A DNA stretch of 64,000 bases from Aulostomus chinensis (lineage: Eukaryota > Chordata > Actinopteri > Syngnathiformes > Aulostomidae), in contig JBBMOA010000022.1 in NCBI GenBank assembly GCA_037954235.1, forward strand, positions 2,961,001 through 3,025,000, written 5' to 3'. Shown piece by piece: positions 1 through 12,100 of this stretch. Position 1 is the stretch's first letter, and each line of letters starts with the position of its first letter. Below the pieces are notes generated by a model. It was not told where the DNA came from and did not search any database. It saw only the letters and a list, made by a program, of their open reading frames with translations. Made by a program: the position numbers and the translations under genes.

Positions 1-1314
1 GCATGCCTACTAGTCATCAAATGAATTTTTTCCCAGTCTTTGGTTGCGTTATTATAACTAGGGTGTGAAAAAACATCTCTCCAAGTCTGGAATCAGACGC
101 ATCATCAGGACGACTTTCCTGATTGGATCTGATGCCGAACTTCAAAAGTCCAACAGCGACTGATCAAATAGAAGCTGTGTCGACGGGTAGGAGAGCGACC
201 GCTGCTACGACTCCTGTTGGACAGGAAGTGGAGAATCACCTCTGGACCAAGCCAACATCCTGAGCCTGGTCTGTTCGAACCAGATTACAAGGTGGAGGAA
301 CTACAAGTACTGGAAGCTACGCAAGCGAGACAAGAGGTATGCTATCATGCCCATCCACAACCATTCACTATGCTAAGCTAACTAGCCTGAATCTTGTCTT
401 GATTCTAGATCATTGGCATGCAGTGTGCGGCAGGGCACAGGGGCCGACCGTGGTCCAATCCGCTGCTCTGCGATGAATTTCACACATCAAAAATTTAGGT
501 CGGGCGCCGTCATGCTCTTCCTCGGTGGAAGCAAAACCAGAAGCTGTTCCTCCGGCCTTTTTCTCATTGCGGCAAGTAGCAGGCGACATCTGAATCTGCC
601 ACGGTGACATGCAGCATCACGGGAGGCAGGTTGGCTGCCATGGTGCCAGCGTGTTCGCCGGCGTGACGCGTCTTCTTCTCCAGATCATGACGCACACGAG
701 CCAGGCGCCTACAGCGGCCCATGTCGTCATTCAACTTCCACCGTCGCCCCGCGGGAGCTCAGCGTCGTCGGTTTGGCTCTGGGGAGGCGGACACACATTT
801 CCCAAAGAGGTTGGTGTGTTAACTGTTGGCGGGGGACTGTCTTTGCATTTTTGGTTTTGTCTTGACACACATTCGTCTACAAAACAGAAATTAAAAGTAG
901 AAACATTGATACCCATCTGGGAGAGTTAAAAGAATAGCTTACTCACTGAGACAAAAAGGTCCATGTTCATGAGGCCACTTTTTTTCTTTTTCCTTTTTTT
1001 TTTTTTTTTGAGGGGATGTTCCCTAAAGTCTGCGGCGTGAGAAATTGTGGGTCCCTGTGCTGACACGACTGAGCACAAACACAGAGTCAGAGACTTCACG
1101 CCACAACAGTCGAGTCACGTTTTTGTGCAAACACCTACAAGTTTTTGTTGCCTGTCCAACGGGGGCCTCGTCTCTCCCCTCCAGGACGAACCTCTGCTTG
1201 ACTTGCTGAATGTTGGCAGTTGCTCGTGTTTTAGACAAGTGACGATATTGAAGAACAGCAGCAGAAGCCAGGAGCAGCGGCTCAGAGGGAGGCGCCCGCT
1301 GGACACCTTTCCGT
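1..1314. other. region downstream of zbtb22, no gene seen
   Basis: No coding exon is supported on either strand. The right part is probably zbtb22 3' UTR, but I found no AATAAA or ATTAAA on the minus strand between 1,314 and 1, so the 3' end is unplaced. Bases about 340-400 carry the motif GCTAAGCTAACTAGC, which recurs in the dispersed repeat copies near 19,610 and 57,700. A poly-T run lies near 980-1,010. Confidence 0.5.
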
Positions 1315-4300
1315 TTAAGTCACACTACTTTCATTGGCACTGACTTCACACACATCCTCGTTACACACACCTCGCCCCAACCCTAGACCACCAAACATCC
1401 CTGATCCTTGACCTTGACTCTGAGAGATGACCCCTAGAAGCCCCCCTGCAGCCGACATGTTGCTCAGGGCAGAGCTGCTACTTGCGCCGTTGTTACCGCT
1501 GCTACTTCCTGACGCGTGCTGCGCCGACAGACCAACGCCTGAAAGATGTGGCGAGGGAACTGACACACCCGCTCTCACTCCTCCTCCCCCAAGCATCCCG
1601 CCCTGACCTCCCTCACCCGGAGAGAGGAGGAGGTGAGGGGAGGGAATCAGATCGGATCCCTCCTCACCTCCTCCTCCTCTTCTACCTCCTTCAACGCTGC
1701 TTCCACCTTCGCTGCCCTCTCCTAGCCCGCTGCGTCGTTCGCAGTGCGAGCGATGCCTCATGAAGCTGTCGCGCCACATGAACTTCTTGCCGCAGCCGAC
1801 GCAGTCGTACGGCTTGAGGCCCGTGTGGGTCTTCATGTGCTCGGTGAGGTGATGCTTCATCTTGAACTTCTTGGCACAGACGGGGCAGTGGAAGGGCCTC
1901 AGGTCCAGGTGCATGTTAATGTGCCGGTCCCGCATGCTCTTGTGAGTGAACGTCTTACCACAGTGGCACATGAACACTTTCCCTGAGCCCCCCGAGCCCC
2001 CGCTGCTGCCACCGGTTCCACCACCAACACCCCCGCTGTCCATGCCATCAACTCCCAAACCGCCCTGCACTGACAGGTGGACGGCTCCATGCTCCAGACC
2101 GGGACCCTTGAACGAAGCTCCCCCGATCATTCCTCCTGCCATCCCCAGAGAAGACGGAGGAGCGTCCAGCGAGAGGCCGGACGCCTGGCTGTACAGGAGG
2201 ATCTGGTTTCCCTGCATGTCCAGGGGGAAGAGCTGGGCCCGGGCCGATGCTGCGGACTGAACCTGGCCAAGCAACGCTGAGACAGCACGGGTGGCGCTCT
2301 GGTTCTGACCTCCAGCACTGTCATGAAGGTGCTGAGCTAAAGTCTGGTCCATTAGACTGCCTTCGAACTTGAGGTAGTCCTCTGAAGACTGGCAGTAGTC
2401 CAGCTGGGGGCGAGAGGCAAAGATGGTTAACAAAGACCTGTAATGACTTCTGATGTTGTGACTTTGGGCAAACACATCCACCAAGGCATCTGGCTAGGAG
2501 ACGAAAGACTTCAGCCAAACTCTGCGTTAAAAAAAGCAACTTTTTTGCAGTATTAAACAGATGTGCCCCGAAATGTAACGCCACCCCTCCAGTGCAGCGA
2601 TACTCTGCATCATGCTTCTATACAATCCTGCTGACAGGCAAACAATTGGCCCCAATCACAAGACCTCTTCAGCAAAAGTAAGAAAGACAAAAAAATATCA
2701 TCACAATATTTTGGAGAAAGCGATGAGGACGCGTGTGAGCGCACCTGAGAGTCCATGTCGCTCTCAGCTCTGCCCCCCAACTCTGCAGACAGACTCCTCA
2801 CGTTGGAGATGTTGAAGTCACTTCTCTCCCTCTCTCTGGCCATCTCCATTTCCCTCTCGTCCTCATCCTCGTCGTCCTCCCCGCCCTCCTCTCCAGACAC
2901 CACGATGAGGTCGTCGTCCTCGGTGCGTTCAGTTTTCACCACCACCCACTGTTTCCGGGGCATGATGCTGGGCTGGCTGTAGGTGGGGCGTTTCTGCAGC
3001 GGCAAGGTCGAGTCCTCCCCGTCCTGTCAGTGCAAACAGTTCACGGTTCTGTCTTTGCAATGTTTTTATCATTTCATATTCAGAGTATCGCCCCGCGAGG
3101 CCCCGACACGCCGGCTCATCAGCCTGGGGTGAGGTGCGGGTTTTGTCTGTTCAACAACTAAACCAGTGGAAGATCTGCATCCACGTTACTGAGCTAGCTT
3201 GTAGCCTGCTAGCTTGTTACTGCTAGCACACCGTCCACTCAGGGTCTGAATCAGATCAACACGCTTCAGCAGGGGGGGCCGGCACCCCAAGCCCCCAAAT
3301 GTTGGTGGTTAGAGGTCAGGGTCAGGGTCAGTGTGACCGGCACATAAATTTCACCGCAATCTGATACTGGCAGTTAAGTTCAGTCAAACAAAGTTGAAAT
3401 GCACATCTGGAGGACGTGGATGCGTTTACACCCCCCTTTAACGCCTCAGGACTGTGAAACTGTTGAACGGTTTGGGTCTCCATGTTTCCTCTCACCTGAT
3501 AGGAGGACACACCGAAGCTGTCGCTGACCCCCACCGCCTGCTCCGACACCGAGCTCATCTTCTTCCTCCTCCCACTGCCACCTCCTCTTCCTCTCTTCTT
3601 TTGGTGATACAGCACCTCCTCCTCTTCCTCCTCCACTTCCTCCTCCTCTTCTTCAATCAGGAAGGCCTCCTCTCCTCCAGAGGGGGTACAGTAGCTGGGT
3701 GTGTTGCTTGCACCCCCCCCTTCCACTGAAGCTCCAGCTGCGGCTGCACCGCTTCCCCCAAAACTGTTGCTGTCCCTCGGGCTGAAGTAGTTGGTGCTGC
3801 TGGGCGACTGGCTCTCACTAACGGACGGGCGGCTGGGAGGCTGCGACGTGTGCTGAGGCTCGCTGGACCCTGCGACCCCAGCTTGGTCATGGCCAACACC
3901 GCCGTCACTACCGTCGCCGCTGCCTCCAATGGGTCTGCCTGCATTGTTGTCACCATCGCTGCTGCTGCACCCGGCAGACCCTCCGCCGACGCTGACGCTG
4001 GCTCTGTCCTGCATGCCGCTGCCGCCGCCACCTCCAGCGCCTCCTCCTCCTCCACCTCCTCCTCCCACTGCAGCCCTGCCCTCCTTCAGCAGCTCGGTGC
4101 ATTTATCCACAATGTGCCACATCTGCAGGACGCTTCCTACGGTGAGGTAGTTGACGATGTCTTCGCGTAGCATCCGGAGCTGACCTGTGTAGGCGCAGCT
4201 CAGCACACTCTCAAACGCTAGCGGGTCCATCACCGCCGGGATGGAGACGGTGGACATGTTCTTCAGTAGTACCTGAGGGTGGGAGGGAGGAACAAGTGAA

Positions 4301-4985
4301 CTGCAGGTCTCTCGCCACCTCACTCTGATGCCGTGCTCCACATGCACACAGACAGTTTCAAATAGATTCTCTGTTTGTGGAGAAAATAAGCCTGTTCACG
4401 AGAGGAGTGAATACTAAAACTTTGCCGTTCACGCAACAATGCAGAAACGACTGTAGAGCCTCACTCGCTGCGGGAGAGACACCAGGGAAGGACTCCCCCA
4501 AAACCTTGTTGAAGCTGTAGACGGCGGAGCAAAGCTTCAGTCGAGGAGGTGTCTCCCCAAACCTCCGTGTCTGGTGACCTGAATCTGTTTGCTTGGACAA
4601 ACATCCACATACATGAGGACGGGGTACGAGTGTGACAGTAAATGTTCCACCTGGCCCAGATTACTAATCAGCTAACAACACGTCTGAGTCACGCACACGT
4701 CATGCTCTTAATGGGTCACACACCCACCTGGTCATGGAAGTAGGGCGAGGAGGCGGCCAGGACGCAGCGGTGGGCCTTGAACACGTTACCCTGGACGTGG
4801 ATGGAGAGGTCACAGAGCCTGCCGTCCTCTCTCTGCCGATTCAGGCTGTCCAGCACTGAGGTCTGAGCGCTGGGGAAGCAGACCTGCACCACCCCGGACG
4901 CAGACGAGCCGCTGGGAGCCGAGCTGATGCCGCCGCCGCCGCCGCTGCCACTGCTGCTGCCCACCTCCATGGGCAGCGACTGCAT
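1315..4985 (-). CDS. zbtb22: zbtb22-like BTB/POZ and C2H2 zinc finger protein
   Basis: Probable nuclear DNA-binding transcription regulator. Coding exons in transcription order are 4985-4728, 4272-3496, 3023-2745 and 2403-1315, all joined in phase 0 at GT-AG sites, giving about 800 aa. The start ATG at 4985 lies directly after a CTCCTCTAG acceptor, so the 5' UTR is in an upstream exon. A BTB/POZ domain (about residues 32-133, containing LCDLSIHVQGNVFKAHRCVL) is split by the first coding intron. A long low-complexity middle follows (poly-Gly, poly-Glu/Asp, Ser-rich). Three C2H2 fingers sit at about residues 580-660 (window 1,735-1,980), with KPYDCVGCGKKFMWRDSFMR in the third. The BTB plus three-finger layout and these finger sequences match my memory of ZBTB22. 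The start of the last exon is uncertain: an alternative acceptor at 2494 would add 30 in-frame residues. Stop codon at 1315-1317. The neighbour is kifc1, as on human 6p21. Confidence 0.88.
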
Positions 4986-6203
4986 CTAGAGGAGGAAGTG
5001 AAAGCTTTCAGAGCCACGGAGTCCTTGAGAGGCTACAGGGAGACGAATATAGATTTTAATAACTTGTGGCCACAAGATAAAACATCTGACCCTCAACTTA
5101 GTAATTTTGAGGCCACGAGTCATAACTTGTTCCCACAAATAGAACAAAGCATGGGGAAAAGTTCTTGTTTTCTCACAGCAACAAATGAATGAAACGGAGT
5201 GACCAGGTTTTAGCGACTCGGCCTCTTTCTTAACTCCGCTGAAGGAACAGGTTCTCTCCTGTGGCCCCTGCAGGGCGCCACTTCAACACCGGTCCTCCAC
5301 ACCTTTATGAACACGTTTCCATAGCTTGAAAGACTTCAAGGTCATTTTCATGCCCATAAATTTGCTTTACACTAAAAAAGTAAACAGAAATGAGTGTGTC
5401 CTTAACTACTGATCAGCACTCATCAGACCGGGTTTTGTTTTTTCCCGGTCAGTCTTCAGTCTCTGGTCTGAACCACACCGACTCTCATACGCAGGTTTCT
5501 GTGAGGCAAACGGACAAAAGTTCATCTGGATTTGTTTATCCTCTCAAAGACCTCTCCAGACCTGCAAGTCTCTACTGTAACATCGCACGCCGTCTCCAGC
5601 TTCCTGGTTCCCCGTGATGGCGTGAAGCCTGTGGGGGAAAAAGAGCTACTTTCATTTCATAGTTTAAAGGATTCAGTGGAATTTTGGGGGGGAAAAAAAC
5701 GCATCCCTGCAGTTTTGTTCCATGGACCCACGCATGAGACCAAACCTCAGCTACTTGAGTCCACGCTAAAATCGCGGATGACATCACTCTGCTATTCTGC
5801 AACAGCAGAATGGCTGCGGCGACAGCCACGAGGGAGAGCCGCTGCATTTCCAGGTGGTTTGGAACTTCTCTGAATGTTCTACAAACATCTGCTGGGGCTC
5901 AAGGATGAACGGGGTCAGGGTCAAGGGTGCTGTGACCCACATAGCGGTCTCTCTACTGTTGGGATTACTGCTCTTATCCCCCCCCCCCCCCGCCTTAGAT
6001 GCAGCTTCCACATTTTACACAGTTCTTTTTTGTCTTTGACTTAATCTGTCACTGCCTGTTTCTCAAGAGCTGCAACAATCAATCCTGTAGGCCATCAAAA
6101 GAAAACTAATCAACTATTTTGATAGCGGATTCATTTCAGACTTTTTTTCTCAAGCAAATATGAGAAATACGCTGCTGGTGAGAGGAACTTAAGCATCAGG
6201 ATT

Positions 6204-6230
<27 letters not shown>
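6204..6230. repeat. (GT)13 microsatellite
   Basis: Simple GT repeat in the zbtb22 first intron. Confidence 0.95.
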
Positions 6231-6235
<5 letters not shown>

Positions 6236-7498
6236 CCGTCAGCATTGTGCATTTTTCGAATCCATCTTGTGTTTTACTGAAGAGAAAACTCATAGATTAA
6301 CTGTCAAAGTAATCCACAGCTCCATCAGCCATGAAAATAACAGGTGGACGAGGGGAAAGTTCAGAGTTTCCCTCTGAGGCGTGGAGGAGCGGAGAAATGA
6401 GGGCAGAACAGTCGAGGAGAACAGGACAGCTGTGAAGAACTGTAGAGAAAAGCTGCCACTGCTTTTATTTCAAGCAGTTTTAGCAGCCGGTTCTGTCTTC
6501 TGGATCAAATACTGAACAAAATCCTAGACCAGTTTATCAAACGTGTTCAAGTCAGCGCCGCACTGCTCACCTCAAGAGTCGCCTCGCAGGTGAAAAGTGG
6601 GCAAGAGAACTTTTGCTGTTAGTGCTTTAAGTACTTCTTGAGATGGGGGCAGCCTGAGCCCGAGGGTGAAGTGAGCCAGTGTCTGGGTCACCGTAAACAA
6701 GAGAAATCACGTGACCACAGACTCAGGAAGAGCACTCGTCATTGGTGAAGGGAAGCGCGGGGAGCGCGTCTGAGTGAGTGTCATGAGGTTTTTGTTCTCG
6801 CATCTTAAACAAAACGGTTGGGAGATGATCAGCGCGAGCAGCAACACCAAGCTGCCGGCGTCAACGTGGATCCCAGCCACTGCGGGCCACAGAAGCGCCT
6901 GGTCAGCAGGTCGTCCACGCAGCCTCCTGAAGGTTCAGCCACACGCTTGATAAGTTGCATACGTTGTAGCTGACAAATAAAGACCCAAGTTTTAAATGTA
7001 CTGAGTATTCAAAGTGTACATGTTTACTAAGCGGAGCACCAAGCATGTTTCAGAGACGGCTTAATTTATTCCCACCTGAGGCCAACATGCAGTTGGTTCT
7101 TACTGGTCATGGAGCAAAAACCATCGCTACAAGCTGAAACACAGCTGTGTGAGTGGGAGCCGGCGGATCGTCTGACCCCGCTCTCCCCTGCTCCTGCGCT
7201 TCCATGTAGTCTGGGTTCTAATAACGTGCAGTGTGAAGCCGTCCTGGTGGCTTTCTGACGGGACGACCCAGATCAACAACAGAGGCATTTCACGTTTGCA
7301 TGTAAACAACAACAACAATTACATCAATAAACTGCTCAGAAAATGTCTCCATCACGTGCGCGCGCAGTGCGTGAGACAATCAACAGCTGGCAGCTGAGGA
7401 CGCTTTAGTTTGACAGGCGGTCAAATGAACCTGCGGCGGGGAGCAGAAGTTGGTGAGCAGTCGGAGACCCGCCAGAGGTGGTTTCCTGCCGTCACGCG

Positions 7499-7501
<3 letters not shown>

Positions 7502-7539
<38 letters not shown>
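7502..7539. repeat. (CA)19 microsatellite
   Basis: Simple CA repeat about 110 bases downstream (transcript sense) of the probable zbtb22 5' exon donor. Confidence 0.95.
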
Positions 7540-7542
<3 letters not shown>

Positions 7543-7646
7543 CGCTGCATGCACGAGCCGTCAGACAGATGTGACGTTAGCCTGCTAGCCTGCTAGCCCA
7601 GACGGCTAGCTCCGCTCAACAAACACCCGCCGCCGCCGCAGGGCTC

Positions 7647-7955
7647 ACCGTTTTAGTTCACGCCGCGTCCGTCGGGAGAGCCGTCTGGGTCCGAGCCGGT
7701 GGCAGTTCGTCCTGCCGGTTTAACCTGGCGCCGAAGTTTGAGGGGCATTTTTTGTGAATGTTCTTCCCATCAGACCCGCAGCAGCAGCAGCAGCAGCAGC
7801 AGACAGCGACTTCGCCTTTAACGGGACCAGACAGACGAGCCAGACTTGAGCCGACAGAAAATAACCCGAGCGTTGTGGCAGCAGCGGCGGGACAGATGCT
7901 GGAGACACGGTCACCGGCAATAAAAACACCCGGCTTATTAAAAAAAACAACATAA
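7647..7955 (-). promoter_or_regulatory. zbtb22: probable zbtb22 first (5' UTR) exon and promoter
   Basis: The zbtb22 start codon directly follows a splice acceptor, so a non-coding exon must lie upstream. A strong donor (AACG followed by GTGAGCC on the minus strand) ends an exon at 7649, in GC- and CpG-rich sequence with CGCCGCCGC upstream and a CAG-type triplet run at 7,779-7,802. This is the best candidate in 4,986-9,000. The transcription start itself cannot be read from sequence. If correct, intron 1 spans about 4,986-7,648. Confidence 0.45.
7779..7802. repeat. (CAG)8 trinucleotide repeat
   Basis: Eight CAG units on the plus strand (CTG in the zbtb22 transcript sense), in the probable 5' UTR exon or promoter of zbtb22. 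Confidence 0.9.
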
Positions 7956-9030
7956 AAAGTGGCTGGTTTCTCCTCCTCTCCTGGAAGTTATAAATTCATA
8001 GTCAAGCCTGAAATTATTCAAGCTCCTGGCAAAATTTGGACTTAGTTTCTTTTATTCTAAGAGGTTTGTCTTTTTTTTTCTGTCTTGATAGAGGAAACAG
8101 GCGTCCCCACAAGACGACGCACTCGGCTGGTGTTCACATCAACAGCCCGGACTACTTGTACCCGCGCAGACCTGTGGGTTCCCCCGTAGACCGAGGAGTT
8201 TGCGGAGGGTATGAATACTTGTGGACACGCCCCTTTCGGTTCAAACGCGAATAAAAGCTGGGAAACTTCCACAATGACGCCTGTCAATCAAGAGAAAAAA
8301 GAAAAAAAAAAACAACCTGCTGGTTTAATAAAAGTAACTAAGTCAACATTTTTCCAGGAGCATGAATAACTGTGAATTTATTTACGTCTTCCAGGAGGAG
8401 GAAAAACGAGCCACTTATTTTTTTATACATGGTGTATTTATTGCCAGTAAGCTTCTCTACATGCCTCAGGTTGATGTGTACACACACATGACCAAAAAGG
8501 GGGCACTGGACTCAACCTGTTCTCAAAGCGGTGGGATGAACTGGATGTGGCGGCGGGGAACATCAGGCCCCGCCGCTGGACACTGGAAACACAAAACCAG
8601 ACCCTCCACCCCACGCGGCTGAGGTCATTTTCAACTGTGCTTCTGAAACATTGGAGGCAAATTTCTGTGAGCGTGCATTTATTGAAACCCGTGTGCACAT
8701 AAATAAAAGCACGAGTTTGATTTGGTTCAAAATAAACAGTAAATCATGTCAACGAGCATCAGGCTAGTCGAGGGTCATGGTTCGACTCGTCTGTGGCACC
8801 AGATTATTAACCTCTGACTCTCAAATGCAGATCTTTGGGAAGCAGGAGAATCCTACTCCTCAGGCTCTGGTTCGTTCCTCCCGTCACCTGGAGGACGGGC
8901 GCATCTGATTGGATGGTCCGAACCTTTTGATGGGAACGTTTGAGAACAGTTGATCACCACCGCCTCTCTCCCTCCGGGTGCGATGTCTCCTACTCCAGCC
9001 TCTCACCCATTAATGATGAAATCATACATT
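7956..9030. other. zbtb22-kifc1 intergenic spacer
   Basis: No coding exon or RNA gene is recognised. Open frames near 8,036-8,700 are short, not conserved-looking and lack splice context. It separates the zbtb22 5' end from the kifc1 polyadenylation signal. Confidence 0.5.
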
Positions 9031-9036
9031 TTTATT
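9031..9036 (-). terminator. kifc1: kifc1 polyadenylation signal AATAAA
   Basis: TTTATT on the plus strand, that is AATAAA in the transcript, about 100 bases past the kifc1 stop codon (9135-9137). It is the nearest canonical signal downstream. Confidence 0.65.
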
Positions 9037-9134
9037 GATTAAAAACAAGGAAATAAAAAGATACATCAATCCCAGTAGCAGAGTACGGAGAGATAAGAAG
9101 CCTGTGGGAACTATGGTTATCACGGTAAAAGCCT

Positions 9135-12100
9135 CTACTTCCGGTTGGTGCTTGCAGTGCCGATCACACAGTCGTTCACCTGGGAGGAGGGAAGAAGAAA
9201 AGAAATCACACTTTACAGTAACAAACGTTGACTGGCAGATAGGGCGCCATATTACTTCATGGAGGACCGGCGTGACTGAAGTGACACTACAAGATGGAGC
9301 ATCTTTCTAAGGAGTGTCACTTTCACCAAGAACCATGATGAAATGTTGAGTTGTTGCTGGCTGATAAATGCAGGAAACTTCACAACGCCAAAGAGGTGGA
9401 CATCAGCCGTCTTTGTGTCGGTTCTACTGGCTGTTTGATCAGGAAACACAGCAAGCAACCATCCATTCACTGACCTTGCTGGCGAACCTCAGAGAGTTGA
9501 GAGTTTCCCCAAAGCTGTCCGACTCCGGAGCGATGTTCACGAACATCAGGCTGGGACGACACAAAGGCAACACCGTGAGTAAACAAGAGCCATTCGTCAG
9601 CCGCAGGAGGGGGCAGAGGAAGCCAACTACACTTTGAAACACTCTCAACGCAGAAGTCCAATCATCAAATTTTTGAGATCCAGTGTGATCCTGTGTAACA
9701 TCGACTCGACCACAGGAACCTGCGGGCTGCTGAAAGCCAAGGAAGTCAACACCAGCAGGTGATGGAGGCGCCAGTCTTTGAGTCTAATCCTGAACGTGGC
9801 GTAGCGAGTCTCCACCCTGCTCACGACGCACACCCAGCACCTCTTTGAATGAACACCAGTGCATCTGATTTAATTGTAGTCCAGCGTAATGCACTGAGGC
9901 GCGTGTGTGGGGCGCTGGCGTCTCATTCACCTCAATCAACGCCATGATTCCCACCTGATAGGTGGGCACGTCGGTGTCGGCGCCCAATTCCATCACCCCG
10001 TCTCTAAAATCAATCTTTTGTTTTTAATTGTGGATCATTACGGATACGTCGTCATGTCACGAAGAAGGAAAGTAGCAACACGAGAAGAAAATAGGTCACA
10101 TTTCTCTATCATGCATTAAAAATGGATGCTTCATGGCGGTTCTCACTGAATCGCGAGCGAGATCCAGTGTTGGTCCAATTATCAGAGCCAGAGTCGTTAT
10201 TAGGGGACAGCGTGTCTCAACGTGTGTGTTTGGAAAACTCACGTTTTACTGTTTCCTCCCAGGCAGCCTTGCAGGAGATACGTGAGCTTTGAGTTCCGGT
10301 ACGGAATGAAGCTCTCCTGGAACACAAGCAGGACACGTCAGTCCGACAAACGTCATGGACTCAAGATTCTCGTGTTGTGGCGTCCAGTAACCCAGCATGT
10401 CAACAATCTATCCAGGCTTTTCAGTCCCGGTACTGCAGTGTCCCAGGCCTACAGACCTTGTTGGCCAGCGCAGTGATGACGATGCCCAGGTTGGACAGGG
10501 AGCTGTTGATGGCCGTCATCTCTTTGAAGCGCTCCCCCTGAGACTGACTCTTCACCATTCGTTCACTGCCAGCCAAGTCCACCAGGCACAGTGTGGCTAC
10601 ACACACACACACACAGACACACACAAAGTTACAACACCAAAGTTTGACAAAATCACCAGTAGGAACTGCAAATAGGAGTAATAGGACTGTTTAGATGAGA
10701 CCCTTTGCATCACAAGTCCTCAGGACAGTCAAGTGACACTCACACTTGCACCGAGCGTCCCTGCCAGAATTCACTCCCTCGATGTCCAGCTGGAAAACTG
10801 AGTGGGAGCGAGAGGAGCGGTCGTTCTGAGCCGTCTGAGCTGTGGAGCGATTCTGATTGGCCAAAGCGATCAAGCCGAGAACCTGGCAGGAGGACGGAGG
10901 AATTCAGAGCCGTGCAAACAGGCTGAATTGAGAGGGCAGACTCTCCCCCATCTCACCTCAGACTACCAAGTGCGAGTGAGTGGCCTATCAGAGGGCCGTA
11001 CCTGATCCTCGTTGGACACCTTTTCGTAGGTGAGGTTGGTGATTGTCACCTCGGTGTTGGTCAACTTGCGGATCTCATGCTCGGGCCTCTTGCTGGCCTT
11101 GCCGGTGTAGAGGAGGTCTCGTAGAGTCTCGTTGTAAATCTCAACAAAGCTTGCAGTGAAGGTGAACTGACGGAGAAACACTGACGGTGAGTGAAAACTG
11201 ATGAGCGAGTGACGTCCAACCTGCTGTGACCATGTAAACTAGGACAAGTCATTCAGACTAAAAGGTCACAGCTACATTAAATTTGACTTCGGGTGTAAGC
11301 CTCAACCCCAAAGTCACCTCCCAGCCTTGTGCTCCAAGCTTCTCCGCCGCTCTGAAGATTTGCTGCACGGCTCTGGGAATGACACCCCGGCTCTGGTCGA
11401 ACTCGTCTCCCTCCATGGTGTACGTCTTCCCACTTCCTGTCTGGCCGTAGGCGAAGCAGCAGACGTTGTAGCCATCCAAAGCCGACTGCACCAGCAGGGA
11501 GATCTCCTCAAATATCTGGAGACAATGTGTTACATCGAATTAAGACTATTTGATGTTGTGGGTACAAAACGTCATTCTGTAAATAAATTAAATATATTTG
11601 CCATTTATTTCTGCATTCCAAGACAACTTGGAAGTCCAGAAAAAGACAAGCACAGAGTCGAGAAAATGAACTCAACAGTTGTGCAACTTGGAAAATACCC
11701 AGAAACTCTGGTGTCTTTTCAGAGCTCATCGACCTCCAACCTGACGGGACTTCCAGTCGTTCTAGAAATGTATTTGAGATTTCAGCGCACGGTCTGATGT
11801 GAACTCGGTGTACTGCAGACAACACGTCGTCTCGCTCTGAATGTCGCAATGTGGGATCTAACAGTGATGTCACTCTTTACCTTTGACTGTTTACCAACTC
11901 TGCGCTGAGCAAACGTACAGCGTTCCCACTGGCCTAGAGGGTCCTCGTGCTCGTGCCCTGAATGCAGCATGTGATCTGTGTGTGTGTGTGTACCTCCTGC
12001 TGTGAAGCCTGGGGTCCAAACACCCGGTCAAAGCTGAAGTTGTAATTCTTCTGGGTGTCTGCATTTCTTCCTGTGTGAGACTGACAGGCAGAGGGCAGCA

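Larger units (their letters stand above)
4986..7646 (-). other. zbtb22 first intron
   Basis: Lies between the probable 5' UTR exon ending at 7649 and the first coding exon. No conserved coding frame is seen. It contains a 12-base C run at 5,980-5,991 and a (GT)n microsatellite at 6,204-6,230. A (CA)n array follows at 7,502-7,539. Confidence 0.5.

Noticed and set aside
1482..2280. Several plus-strand frames opposite the zbtb22 last exon
   Set aside because: Antisense shadows of GC-rich zbtb22 coding sequence.
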